Origin: Bedellia somnulentella
Lineage: Eukaryota > Arthropoda > Insecta > Lepidoptera > Bedelliidae
Reading direction: 5' to 3'
NCBI GenBank assembly: GCA_963576735.1
Contig: OY755191.1
Location: forward strand, 10,569,608-10,633,607
Length of the DNA stretch: 64,000 nucleotides
Shown here piece after piece: positions 33,521 through 45,235 of the stretch. Position 1 is the stretch's first letter; each line of letters starts with the position of its first letter. The translations under genes and the position numbers were made by a program. The notes under the pieces are model-generated. The model saw nothing but the letters and a program-made list of their open reading frames with translations, ran no database searches and was not told where the DNA came from.

Positions 33521-34284
33521 AATTTAATGTGAACTTTATGTGGTAGCAATAAAGCTCAAATTGACTACGTTTCAGTTACAAATCATTTGTATAGGAAAAA
33601 GAAAAGGGCTATTTTTAGGGTTTTCCTATTTTAATGCTAACTTTTCTCGCCGTAAAAACCATCCTTTAACTTCAACGAACATTTTAAAAAAAGATTTGGC
33701 CAAATTGGTCCATGCGTTGTTGAGTTATGCGCTTACCAACACATTTTGCGATTCATTTTTATATTATAGATTTAAATTTATTCATAGGATCATTCGAAGA
33801 ACTACAAATAAATAAACAGTAAACTTTTTAGCACTCTCATTCGGGATGCGATGGGATTTGATTGAGTCCTAAAATTGGCATAATCATAAAAATAACTCGA
33901 TCCAATCCGCATAAAATTGTACCGTCAAACCGGCAGAACTGGAAAAATCGCTTAATGAAAAAGCTGGTTTGCATAAAAAGAACCTCTAACAGATGTTAAC
34001 TAGCAGTACTGACGTATGTTTTTGTTTTTATTGCTTTTAATATTTATTTAGTTTCACATTAACGCACCGAATCAATCACCTTTCCTATTTCCTAAAGTCA
34101 GATTTACCTAATCATATTTAGAGCAATGTTTTTTGCATTAGTCAACATTTATCTAGCCATATCTATGCACTTTGCGACACTTAATTTCAATTTTCATCAC
34201 AACAGCATCACAAAGAATAAAAAATCACAATTTATCCAACATACAAATCACAGAAAAAAATTTAACTTGAACGCGATCGTATAT

Positions 34285-34350
34285 TCAAATCCAAGATGGC
34301 GCGAGGCGGGAAAAGAGAGGACAGGCGCATGCGCGAGCCGCCATGACGAG
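34285..34350. promoter_or_regulatory. CpG-rich cluster with NRF1- and YY1/Pho-like motifs
   Basis: Inside AT-rich intron: CAAGATGGCG (34292-34301; YY1/Pho-like), palindromic GCGCATGCGC (34325-34334; NRF-1/Ewg-like) and GCCGCCATGAC (34337-34347). Such motifs cluster at promoters and Polycomb-type elements. Function unproven; no conserved open frame starts here. Confidence 0.35.
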
Positions 34351-35024
34351 ACTGAATCAATTCAAATCGCGTCTCAAAAAACGAAATGCAAAGCTCAATG
34401 GCACTCCGGCGCATGTTTGCATACAATTTGTGATGCTGCTCTAATTTCTTTTTTGTACAGAACCCTTCTTTGTTTGTTTAAGTGAAAAGTTTTCTTTTGA
34501 GTTTGTTAGTGAAGCTCTCAGGTTTAAAACCTTCGTTACGATCATGACTAATTAAAACAGTAGTCCTCAACAGTATTTGTAATACTAATTCAAAACGGAT
34601 TAATAAAGAATAGATTACAAAATAACCTTAGAAAATCAATATCTACTAAGATATGTGTGTTTTTCTTTCTATGCACAAAAGCACCTTCCAAACGATACCA
34701 TTGGCTCCAAAATTTGAAAAGAAAATTAAATAAATAAAAACCGAAATTCAATTCCTTAAACCTCCCTTTACAAAAAATTTCACGGTCTAATTATCACGAA
34801 ATATTTAAGCCTTCCAACACTTTCTTAACGAGAACTTAAACCTGTCCAAATAATGTCTCACAGTGTCAAAACTATATATCCAGTTATTTATTAAGAGCAC
34901 TAATGTATTTCAGAATAAAATGTCTGTAAAATATATTGTAATTTACAGTGTCCGTTTCCGCTACCCTTTCCGTTTAAATAGTAGGTTAGCACAAACATAC
35001 TAAAAAAATACAGTTTTTACCTAG

Positions 35025-35168
35025 ACCATAGAGACCCGTCACCAACCATCCTTTATTTTACTATATTTTCCGCATTAAACTTCCAAAAGTTGCTGAGGAA
35101 TTTCGATTTCCGTACTATGGCTATTACTTTTTTAGATATAAATCCACTAGTATATAAGTATGTATGTA
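35025..35168 (+). mobile_element. Family A 3' part
   Basis: AGAGACCCGTCACCAACCAT to ATAAATCCACTAGTATAT and TATG units; the 5' 110 bp are missing. Confidence 0.6.
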
Positions 35169-35408
35169 TAATGTTATGTTGAATTTAATATCACAAAACA
35201 CACAAGGAGACTATTCGAATTCACCATTAAGCGAGCTTTGTTACACGTAACATTAGGGTTAAGTCGGTCACTTCCGATTTTCCGCCGATGTATTTTTAGT
35301 CCCTAGTACCGCAGTGTAAAGCTGTGAAGCTGACCATCGAATGCACTTTATAAATCAGATCTAACGCCTTGTTACTGCTGAAATTGCAGCATATAGAGTG
35401 AATATACA

Positions 35409-35651
35409 TAAATACATATACTCACGGCCATAAATCCCAAAAAGGGGTAGCCAGAGCTTCAGAGCTAGGAACTCTTTAGCCGCATTTGGAAGTTGATGGG
35501 GGGCAAGATGGTAGCAATAAAGTGTCGTTGGTGATGGGTCTCCAAACGCATCGCCCAAAAACAACTTAAAAAAGCCCCATACACTAAGTCGCCTCTTACT
35601 ACACCCGTGGGTAGGAAGGGGTAGCGATATGCTAAGCCGGCACTACACGAC
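35409..35651 (-). mobile_element. Family A copy, subfamily with CCCGTGGGTAG
   Basis: CACGGCCATAAATCCCAAAA to GCCGGCACTACACGAC. Uses the GCCGGC head variant, like 13351 and 43412. Confidence 0.75.
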
Positions 35652-36144
35652 AATAGCGAATATTCTGAGTGATTTTATCGGTGGTAGACAGAGTTACTAA
35701 ACTACTACCGCTTATTTCGCTTATCGTACGCAACAGCAATTGAGCCTGCCTAAAACCAATTGAATTTACTATCCAAAGAAAATCTGGGTACTCACACCAC
35801 AAAATGGCATTAAATGTGGTGACAAAATTGTCACGCGACGTTCCAGCTTATTTCCTCTGCCAACCCTTTGGCGTTTCACGGGTCGTATACGTCGAGTTTG
35901 AGTTCTAGTTCTAAGCCGACACAAAACAGTTATCCATTGGCAATAAGTACATAAGTGGATAATACCTGAGCATAAATTAATGAGAAGGATGCTTATCCGG
36001 TATCGTCTTGCAAAAAATACGCTCAACTCTTTGGGTGGCCTAAAGGCTGGTTCTGTAAGCTGCTTACTGGATATTATACGCACTTGTGCTACATAATCTA
36101 ATGAAAAAGATGAAATTATAACTCGATTTTAATATCCAATCAAA

Positions 36145-36177
36145 TGTGTGTGTTTGTGTGTGTGTGTGTGTGTGTGA
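36145..36177 (+). repeat. (GT)n microsatellite
   Basis: About 16 GT units with one interruption (TTTGTG). Confidence 0.9.
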
Positions 36178-36429
36178 CCACTAATAACAAATACCACCCA
36201 GGTGCTAAACTACACTATATGACATACATATTTTAATAACCAATCACATGTGTGTGTGTCTCCATTTTGCCCTAAGTTTCTTTTGCCACCGTAGATTGTG
36301 TTGCAAGATTTTCGTCATTAATTTGTATGAGTTTTCACAGTTATAGGACTTGATAGCAAAAATACTATAACATGCGCCACAATTCTACGGTCACAAATTT
36401 CCGTAATACGAAATTTTGGAAACAAACGA

Positions 36430-36557
36430 CCATCAATCACTATCCTTTTTTATTACCATCCTTTTACCACTCAACTACCAAAAGTGGCTAAGGAATTCCT
36501 CACCTGAAGCTCTGGTTACCCCGGTTAAGGATTTTTAGCCGTGAGTACATGAAGGTA
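36430..36557 (+). mobile_element. Family A 3' part
   Basis: TTTTTTATTACCATCCTTTT ... GGCTAAGGAATTCC ... TAGCCGTGAGTACATG. Confidence 0.6.
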
Positions 36558-37299
36558 TGTATAACATAACCTATCTTCCATAAAACCGCAAACCAAAGTT
36601 ACATTAACTAAACCAATGTCTTGAGTAACTGATGCAAGCAAACTTCATTCAAAGCGTTCGGTTAGTAAAACAAACTTCAATAAGACAGAAACCAGACGCA
36701 ACCCGTTTTCACAGCGCTGATAAAATTAGAAAACTATTTTGTTTATAATCTGCTATTTCTAAGTGCATTACTCTTCGTGTATCTACTTTACTATTGATTA
36801 CCTATCAAGATGTTTCTTAATACAGTTTCACATCAACACTAGTTTTCGTCCGCGACTTCATACGTAATTAAATTATAATATACATAATCGAGTGTTACAT
36901 GTGATTCCATTATATGGTAAAAGTATGCAGGAACCTTTAGTTTAATGACGTTAAGTGTCAGCCAGGAAAAACAAGGTTTGGCTGGTGACGAGGTTAATAA
37001 AATATTATGTCCATTATTTTCTTAAATTGTTTTAAATTATTATTTATAGATTTATAGGCATGGAATTTCTATTTTCGAATTTATATATTTTTCGGTATAC
37101 GACGCACGGTGTCAATGGAATACCATAGTACGGAACGGTTTACTAATAAGAATTTTACGGCAGCCCTAAACCATGATTGTTAAGTAGAGCAAAACTAACC
37201 ATATAATAAGGAGCGCTCTTTCCTCTATCGATATAATAGATAGTGAATGATGGGTGTGGCAGAAAAACAACAATCGATATGTTGAAATGTAGTTTAATA

Positions 37300-37542
37300 C
37301 AAACATAAATATAATCACGGCTACAAATCCCTAAGAGGTAGACAGAGCTAGGGAATCAAAAGTTCCTCAAATACTTTTAGAAATTTGAGTGGGAAAAAGA
37401 TGGTTAAATGAAGATTGTTGGTGATGGGTCTCCAACCGCATTGCTCAAAAGTCCCTTAAAAGCCCCAATACCGTTAGTCGCCTCTAACGTATACCCACTG
37501 GAAGAAATGGGGTAGTGTTAATCTAAGCTGACACTACAAAGC
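37300..37542 (-). mobile_element. Family A copy
   Basis: AATATAATCACGGCTACAAA to GCTGACACTACAAAGC; full length with scattered substitutions. Confidence 0.72.
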
Positions 37543-37639
37543 ATGTAGTTAAATAGAGGCAGCATACACGGACTGATCGAGTAGCGAGTAATCAACATTT
37601 ATTTATCAACATTAATGGATATCTCTAGCTCAACTCAAC

Positions 37640-37732
37640 CCAACGTTCACGCTGTCAATCCCCAAAGGGGTGATAGAGCTACTAATACTTCTGACATATT
37701 ATGACGTTTATGTCACCTCGTATTGGCTCACA
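37640..37732 (-). mobile_element. S SINE 3' fragment
   Basis: AACGTTCACGCTGTCAATCC ... AGAGCTACTAATACTTCTGA ... TTATGTCACC. Confidence 0.55.
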
Positions 37733-38317
37733 CAGTTCATTTTTTGTGATGGTCACAGCCGATATCATATCTCCGCAGATTACCTAAGAAATTAAGACTA
37801 GTAACAGGGACCAGTGGCGACCCAAATTGAATTGAACATTTATGCGTATGTCTAATACAGCCACGGCTGTCAGTACATATTTGACATCTCTAGCTGTATA
37901 GCTAAGCTGCACTTTTGTTTTAGTGTGTGTTTATAATGTATTTACAGCCCAAGATTTAGTTTTAAGGTGCCTAAATTAAGTGTGACGGGAAGTTAGATTA
38001 TTTTTTAAGTTTGTCTATATTTGTCTTTAAATGATACAGCGTTGCGATTATGTGCTCATAATATACTATTATCGACACTCTATCATTCATTTTAACCGAA
38101 CCTAACCTTTGAAAAATTAGCTGTTATTATCTCAATCACAATTTGAGTCACGTATGTTTAATGAAAACACTATTTATCTATGCATTGAGTGACACAACGC
38201 GTATCTGCGTCTTATCTTGAGTTTAATCAGAAATTATGCTTACAAAGATTTCTTAATGTCTCTTACATATGCTTTCTATAACACGCTTAGAGTTTTCTTA
38301 AATTAATATAATGTGTA

Positions 38318-38560
38318 ATGTAGTGTCGGCTTAGAATAGCACTACCCCGTTTCTACCGATGGGTGTACGTAAGAGGCGACTAACGGTATTGGGGCTTTAA
38401 GGGATTTTTGGGCGATGAGGTTGGAGACCCATCACCAACAACCTTTATTTTACCATCTTTTCCCCACTAAACTTTCCAAAAGTGGCTGAGGAATTTCTAA
38501 TTCCTTAGCTCTGGCTATCCCATCTAGGGATTTACAACCGTGAGTAAATGTATGTGTAAT
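38318..38560 (+). mobile_element. Family A copy inserted in an L-type tail
   Basis: TAGTGTCGGCTTAGAATAGC to CGTGAGTAAATGTATG. ATGTGTAATG occurs just before and just after it. L-like coding sequence (AATGTGGATGG...) follows immediately. Confidence 0.7.
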
Positions 38561-39665
38561 GTGGATGGTAAGTTCAAAACTGAAGACTTGGGATGGCACA
38601 TTTAGGTCAAAAAGAGAAAGTACGCGAAAGATAGCGTCCAAAATATGATAGATAGAACGGCATGTAAGGAAAAAAATATAACTGTAAATGAACGCGTGAC
38701 CGCATAAAACAGCTGAAAATCTCTGCCTACCCCAATAAGTACTAACAGCGAGAATAAAAACCTAAATCATCCTCCGCGTCGCAATAGTACACTAAGACAC
38801 ACCGTCAAGCAAGGAACCTAGGCCCCCTGAATCTGGATCTCATTTATAGACTTTCCATAACTCAGTTACATGTAAAATATACAAATGCCAGAACGACTTT
38901 ATTCGGGCAAAACTATGTATAAATTTAATGTGTATGATAGATATATCCAGAATAGTACGACAACAGAGGTCACTGTTCTCTGTCTACGCCAATGGGAATT
39001 AACGGCATGAGTTTGTACTTCAGCCGTCTTGTACGGAAGGATCGTGAAAACTTTGGATCAATAGTATCTGCCTACCCCAATAGGTGTGAGTATATCATTC
39101 GTCTTTCTTATTACAATAGTATTGTGGACACCCAATTACCGCCAAGCAAGGAACCCGGGCCCGCGGGACGGATCGCTACATCCGTCCATGCCTATTGCGT
39201 ATATATGAGTTTGCTTATTATGCTTACAAAGATTTCTTGATATATCTCAAACGTATAGTTTCCATAATTCTATAACATTTAAAAGAAACAAATGTAAGCA
39301 CGAGAATAAATTCATGTAAAAGTATATATAAATGCATTATTGATGGTATGTACAAAACCGGACGACCACAGAGGTCTCTCACTCATAGATAATGAGCTAA
39401 AGAGATAGCGTTCAATGAATGGAGTTCGAAAAAAAGTGTCATAAAAGATTGATCACTGAGAATAAAGCGTTTTGCTGAATCGAAAAACCGACTATTAATG
39501 CTCTCTGCCTAACCCAATGATGATAATAGCTTGAGTATATCTTCCGTATTACAATAGTACTTACTCAGACACTCAATTACCGCCAAGCAAGGAACCCGGG
39601 CCCGCGGGACTGATCGTCACATCCGGCCATGCCTATTGCGTCTACACGATGCATGTTACCGGCAC
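38560..39665 (+). repeat. Three diverged tandem units containing L tails
   Basis: Units near 38560-38850, 38930-39200 and 39340-39660. Each has an L-like end (CTCTGCCTACCCCAAT-type at 38718, 38977/39066 and 39500). Each then has TACAATAGTA-type sequence and a CAAGCAAGGAACC block (38808, 39153, 39584); the last two share AGGAACCCGGGCCCGCGGGA. No coding capacity. Confidence 0.6.
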
Positions 39666-40524
39666 ACGCGGAAACGTGCCCCACTTACAATTGTCTATGT
39701 TGACGTTCTCGCAATGCAATGCAACTAATCTATTTTGGAAGTTCATAGACACGGTTCATGTTTTTGGTGGAATATGTTCAGTTCATAGTTTTTAGTTGAG
39801 ATTTGGAAATCCAGTTTGGTTATGTAGTGCAGGAACGGCATTATTGCGTCTTCTAAATTAAGTTATAAACTTTATTAAGACTGCTGGGTTGGTGTCTTTT
39901 GGATATAACAAACGATTAGTAAATTTTTTTCATTATTATGTTTTGTATATTTTTTGTTTTTTTGTGTATATTGATGTTATATGTTTTGATTGTATAATAA
40001 GAAAATTGTCCATTAATGTAATAGTTTTTGGTAAACCATTTTAGCTAATAGTAAAGTTAATAACTTTTGTAGATATTTTAAAAATAAATGTCTTATAAGA
40101 ATTTGGATTTCATCTACAAACCTAAAACAATAAAACTGATTATAAATGAACAGATGACTGCAACACGAACGCACCTCTTTGAGTCAGAGGTTATCGACCC
40201 CGTTATCGATCTTTTGTTTTCAAACAAACTTACTTAACGTATAGTGTATGAGACATCAAGTCATAAACCCCATCGAATAAAACGGCAATAATTTTCACTA
40301 AATTGTCATCCATACTAAGTTAATAAACCACAATTTTTATTATACAACAAATTAAAAACATATTTTATCGGCCTTAGACTAACAAAGAAGTTCAAACTAT
40401 AAGTGGGAAACAATATAATGATGCCAATAAAAAAACATGAACCTGATTACAGAAATATTTTCTATGCATCTAATAATTAGAATCTAATTGGTATTTTGCG
40501 GAGTTAGTGTAGATTTTTTCAATT

Positions 40525-40615
40525 AGATCTTTTCCCCTTTCAACTTCCAAAAATGGCTGAAAATTTTCTAATTCTGAAGTTCTGGCTACCCCTCATTAGG
40601 ATTTAGTGTCAAAGA
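40525..40615 (+). mobile_element. Family A 3' fragment
   Basis: CTTTTCCCCTTTCAACTTCC ... GGCTACCCCTCATTAGGATT; no tail. Confidence 0.5.
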
Positions 40616-40863
40616 TATATTTTTATTGATCATATAAAAGAAAACATAAGTAAATAACATATAACTTTTAAAGTCCGTTTTGCTAATGAGCTAGTAGTAG
40701 CAAGTAGTCAGACTAATGTGGACAAAAATGACATAGAAATCTGTGTGCAGAGGGGAACGAAGTTGCTCATATAATAATAAATGTATGATTAACTCGGCGG
40801 ATGCAACCCCGAATCTTAGATTGAGTATTTAGTGTTGGGAATACAGGGTTATATATATTTTGT

Positions 40864-41046
40864 GCTGTGTAGTGTAGGCTTAGAATAGCTCTACCCCATT
40901 TCTTCCGGTGGGTGTACTTAAGAGGCGACTAACGGTATAGGGGCTATTAAGGGATTTTTGGCTGAGGGAATTCTACTTTCTCAGCTCTGGCTACCCCTTC
41001 TAGGGATTTATAGTCGTGAGTATATGTATATGTATGTATGTATGTA
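40864..41046 (+). mobile_element. Family A, internal deletion
   Basis: GCTGTGTAGTGTAGGCTTAG head; GGGATTTTTGG jumps to CTGAGGGAATTCTA, losing about 65 bp. TATG tail kept. GAATA-AGGG-like sequence at 40840 and 41048 may be a target duplication. Confidence 0.7.
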
Positions 41047-41242
41047 GGAATATAGGGATTTCCGTAAAATTACTTTAGTAAATACAAGTAACTCATAGTA
41101 AAAAAATCTTAGGCAACCAGTGACAAATGATTGTTGGTATTATTGAAAATGAAAAAGCTTTTAGATAAAATAGAGCTTAAACTCAATATGTAGAGTAATG
41201 CGTTTCTAAATATTAAAAGAATTAAAAGAGAAAAAAAAACTA

Positions 41243-41408
41243 GCGGCCCCCTGATTATGTATCTTTTGCAAGTGACGATTGTGTCGCAAGTTGCACGATT
41301 GTCGTTGTCAATGTCATAAATTTGTATGTGATTTGACACTTTTGACAGCGACAATATTGCAACTTGCAACACAATCGCGGTCGCTAAAGGTACATAATCA
41401 GCCCGCGG
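41243..41408. mobile_element. MITE-like inverted repeat
   Basis: CTGATTATGTATCTTT...GTGACGATTGTGT(C)GCAAGTTGCA at the left faces TTGCAACTTGCAACACAATC...GTACATAATCAG at the right, about 60-bp imperfect arms around a short centre. Superfamily not determinable; no clear TSD. Confidence 0.6.
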
Positions 41409-42139
41409 AACTGTCTTGTTTGGGGTTTATGCTTGGCCGACACATTTTAGAAATTTGTTTGTCTTGTAATATTTTATACGATATTTTAACAATCTGTAGT
41501 GTATAACTTTAAGTCCCTTTACCAAATAAATGTGTTATACTTTTATTATACTTTATCTACAATTATGAGTAATTTTTAAGCCACAGTGGGTTGATAGCTG
41601 ATATTACTACTTACCAACCTTGTAGTACAAATCTATTATATATTATTTGGTATGATTAACATTTATATTGTTATTTAAATTAAATAAGTTAGTTTTAAGT
41701 AAGCTTAATATCTTATTTTGTTTTTTTGGCCTTGCTTTGTGCATCTACCCAAATAATTAATTTATCGATCTCACCTTCCAAAGGTTGTCTGGAAGAGATC
41801 GCTTTTAGCGATAAGACCGCCAATTGTACCTCACTGTAAAATGTTTGATCATATTATTACTTTTGTAAATTTGTGTTTGATGTGCAATAAAGAGTTTTTC
41901 CATTCTATTCTATTCTATACAAATAATTTAAGTCTCATATATTACAAATAACTGTGCAGTAAATGTTTGCGAGCTTGTTAGAACCTTAGGTTGTTGTCTT
42001 TGATAGGTGCAAATTATGATATGATCACGTTTATACATGCAAAAACATGGCGCACATTTCACTAGCAAATGCATGTTTTTGACTCAGCAGAGATACAAAA
42101 TGCTCTATCTACTTTTTATAAAATTCCTAAAAATATAAA

Positions 42140-42345
42140 TAGTCGGTGTAGAATAACACTCACCAATTTCTTCCCGCGCGTGACGTAAAAGGCCACTAAA
42201 GCTATAGGGGCTTTTTAAGCCATTGGTGGGCGATGCGGTTGGAGACCCATCACCAACATTTTATTTAAAATCCTTTCCCCACTCAACTTCCGAAAGTGGC
42301 TGGAGCATTTTAAATACTAAAGAAGATCTATAGCCGTGAGTATAT
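42140..42345 (+). mobile_element. Family A copy
   Basis: GTCGGTGTAGAATAACACTC to TATAGCCGTGAGTATATGC. The CTCTGGCTACCCC segment is deleted. An S SINE has landed in its tail. Confidence 0.65.
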
Positions 42346-42761
42346 GCATAAACGTGACGCATTGACGAGGTGATAGCTCAATGGGTAGAAGACGACGTGA
42401 TAGCTCAATGGGTAGAACACCGGTTAACGTGCAAGCGACTAGTGTTCAAATCCCGGGTCGGGCCTACACCAATTTGTCTTTTATAAAGACATATGTGTGG
42501 TTAATTTATCACGGTTGTTAATGGTGAGGGAAAACATCGTGAGGAAACCCACATGGCTGAGTTGTACTTAGTCATGTGACCGTGTATTTGTACAAAACGG
42601 CGATAGGCCGGCCCCCTATCACGTGAGTACACTGTCCATGCAAAACGTGGGTACTCTGAACGCCAGGTGACAATGTCACGTGATGTTCAGAAGTATTAGT
42701 CCTCTGCCAACCCCTTCCGGGATATTCGGCGTAAACGTTTATGTTATGTTATATGCATAAA
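42341..42761 (+). mobile_element. Family S SINE with duplicated tRNA head
   Basis: Two partial heads in tandem, GTGATAGCTCAATGGGTAGA at 42371 and again at 42397, then a full SINE body and TTATG tail. TATATGCATAAA at 42341-42352 and 42750-42761 is the 12-bp target duplication. Sixteen filler bases precede the first head. The layout suggests template jumping during reverse transcription. Confidence 0.85.
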
Positions 42762-43059
42762 ATTACAGGGTCAACTAAGATAAAATACATGAAATGATGT
42801 TGAAAATATAAGAAACCGCTCGCCGCGGCACCAAGCACCCACCCTTCAAATGCAACCCGCCGGTTAATTAAAGTCTCGTTTAGAGTGGCACTTGTCTTCT
42901 GCTAAATAAATAATGAATTTGTCGCCATAATTTTAAATTAACTGCCGGTTTTGGTATTCATATTATTAACGAATTAAGGCTTAATGAAGTGACGCTGACG
43001 GCACATATCATAGATGCATAATTGGTTTAAACTAGAAAACTCTTGAACATATATATATA

Positions 43060-43258
43060 CATATATTCACGTCTTTATATCCCAAAAAGGGGTAGCCAGA
43101 GCTTTGGAGCTAATAACTGCTCAGCCACATTAAGGAAATGATAGGAGAAAAGATGGTAGAAAAAGAATCGTTGATGATGGGTCTCCAATCTCATCAACCA
43201 AAAATGACAACCGTGGGTAGAAAAGGGTAGTGACATTCTATGCCGGCACTAAACAGCG
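43060..43258 (-). mobile_element. Family A, shortened copy
   Basis: TATTCACGTCTTTATATCCC to GCCGGCACTAAACAGC; the CCCCAATACC region is deleted. Confidence 0.65.
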
Positions 43259-43309
43259 TTAAAATCTTGAACTAAATACATATGTGGCATAAGTCATATA
43301 TTAACTCAT

Positions 43310-43740
43310 CACTCAACGTTCACGCCACATATCCCCGAAGGAGTGGCAAAGATACCTACTCATATTCCTGAACATCGTGAGTATTCTTTGTAACCATGTG
43401 TTCAGTGTGTTGCCGTGTAGTGCCGGCTTAGAATGTCACTACCCCTTTCTACCCACGGGTGTCGTAAGAGGCGACTAAGGGTATTGGGGCTTTTTATTGG
43501 ATTTTTGGGCGATGCGGTTGGAGACCCATCATCAAAGACCTTTATTTTTACCATCTTTTACCCACTCAACTTCCAAAAGTGGCTGAGGAATTTATAATTC
43601 CTTAGCTCTGGCTACCCCTTCTAGGGAAATATAGCCGTGAGTATATGTATGTATGTGTTCAGAATACCCACGTCTTTGTTGAACAGTGCATTCATATAAT
43701 AGGATTAGGCTTATCACTTTACAACTCAGTCAGTGGGTTT
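43310..43740. mobile_element. S SINE (reverse) interrupted by a forward A element
   Basis: Reverse S sequence at 43310-43405 and about 43663-43740 is split by A at 43412-43652. ATGTGTTCAG at 43396-43405 and 43653-43662 is the target duplication; six extra bases (TGTGTT) precede the GCCGTGTAG head. Confidence 0.78.
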
Positions 43741-43789
43741 ATAATGATTTACTTCTACGTTTAAATTTCCTTTACGAATTGATGTGTAT

Positions 43790-44008
43790 TGTCGATAAAT
43801 TAGAATAGCACTACCCCATTTCTTCCGGTAGGTGTACGTAAGAGGCGACTAGCGGTATTGGGGCTTTTAAAGGATTTTTGGGCGATGCGGTTTTACGAAC
43901 CTTTGTTTTACCATCTTTTCCCCACTCAACGTTGCTAAAGCGGCTGAGGAATCTCTAATTCCTCAGCTCTCCGTGAATATACGTATGTATGTATATGTAT
44001 GTGTGTAC
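43790..44008 (+). mobile_element. Family A copy, two small deletions
   Basis: TAGAATAGCACTACCCCATT to CGTGAATATACGTATG. It lacks GGAGACCCATCACC and the GGCTACCCC-GGGATTTATAG segment. Confidence 0.65.
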
Positions 44009-44213
44009 GAATTAACGACACATTAAAAAAATAATTTCACGTTTTTTATCCCAATTCAAATTGAAGCTTATATTTTTATTTTATTTAAGCCATTTGTTCT
44101 TATGAATTTTTAAAGGTTTCTTTCAATAAAACTCCTGGCTTATATATCCAACACTTAATTGGTTCTCGTTATTATTTTCCAACAGACTAAAACAACGGAC
44201 TTAAAAGCCAGTA

Positions 44214-44483
44214 TATACTAATAAACATACATACATACATATGCTCACGGCTATAAATTAGCCAGAGCTAAGGAATTGGAAATTCCTCAGCCACGTTTGG
44301 AAATTTCAGTGGGGAAAAGATGGTAAAATAAAGGTTTTCGGTGATGGGTCTCCAACCACATCGCCCAAAAATCCCTTAAAAGCTCCAAATCCGTTAGTCG
44401 CCTCTTACGTACACCCACCGGAAGAAATGGGGTAGTGTTATTCTATGCCGACACTACACAGCAAGTTATACTATACTAATAAA
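44214..44483 (-). mobile_element. Family A copy with 12-bp target duplication
   Basis: Element 44226-44462. TATACTAATAAA at 44214-44225 and 44472-44483. Nine extra bases at the 5' junction. Confidence 0.8.
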
Positions 44484-44989
44484 GTTAAATTTAAACGAAC
44501 GCTAAAAATATAACTTAAACAATGTCCTGTATGTAAACTGTTAATAGTTTAACTATAGTCTGGGTAAATATTTACAGAAGAAGTAACGAAATTCGAGCCA
44601 AAAAGGAATGGTCAATTTAACTATGCGCCCAGTGGGCCAGCGCGCCCGCATTTGTTGGACAAAGGGTAAACCATATTTCACCGCCAAATTAATTCCATCT
44701 CTTAATTAACTGAATTTGCAATTAAACGAGCAATCGCACAAGTACGATGATATTTGTTGGAAATTATTTGAATAATGAAATAAGGCCGCGCCATTTTCGG
44801 GATCAAAACAAAAACAAGTTATTACTTACATTCATTTGCAGTTTATAGAATGCACCAAATTAAATGTGGAAATTATTACCTGGAACAAATAATTAAACAT
44901 ATTAATAATGGTATTGAACTTTGCATGAGAGGATTCCAATTACGAAATATTGAGGATTGCCTAAAGCTAAAAAGAATACACAAAAAACA

Positions 44990-45235
44990 CTGTGTATTGT
45001 CGGCTTAGAATAGCACTACCCCATTACTTCCGGTGGGTGTACGTAAGAGGCGACTAACGGTATTGGGGCTTTTTGGGCAGGGATTTTTGGGCGATGCGGT
45101 TGGAGACCCATCACCAACCAACCACCTTTATTTTACCATCTCCTCCCCACTAAACTTTCCAAAAGTGGCTGAGGAATTTGTGTTCCTTAGCTCTGGCTAC
45201 CCCTCTAGGGATTTATGAATAGCCGTGAGCATATG
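44990..45235 (+). mobile_element. Family A copy
   Basis: CTGTGTATTGTCGGCTTAGA to GAATAGCCGTGAGCATATG; small insertions relative to 51-299. Confidence 0.72.

Noticed and set aside
34126..34485. 119-codon open frame, the longest non-repeat one outside 3581-4012
   Set aside because: Low-complexity N/K/H-rich sequence with no motif. It crosses the CpG cluster, which lengthens frames by chance.
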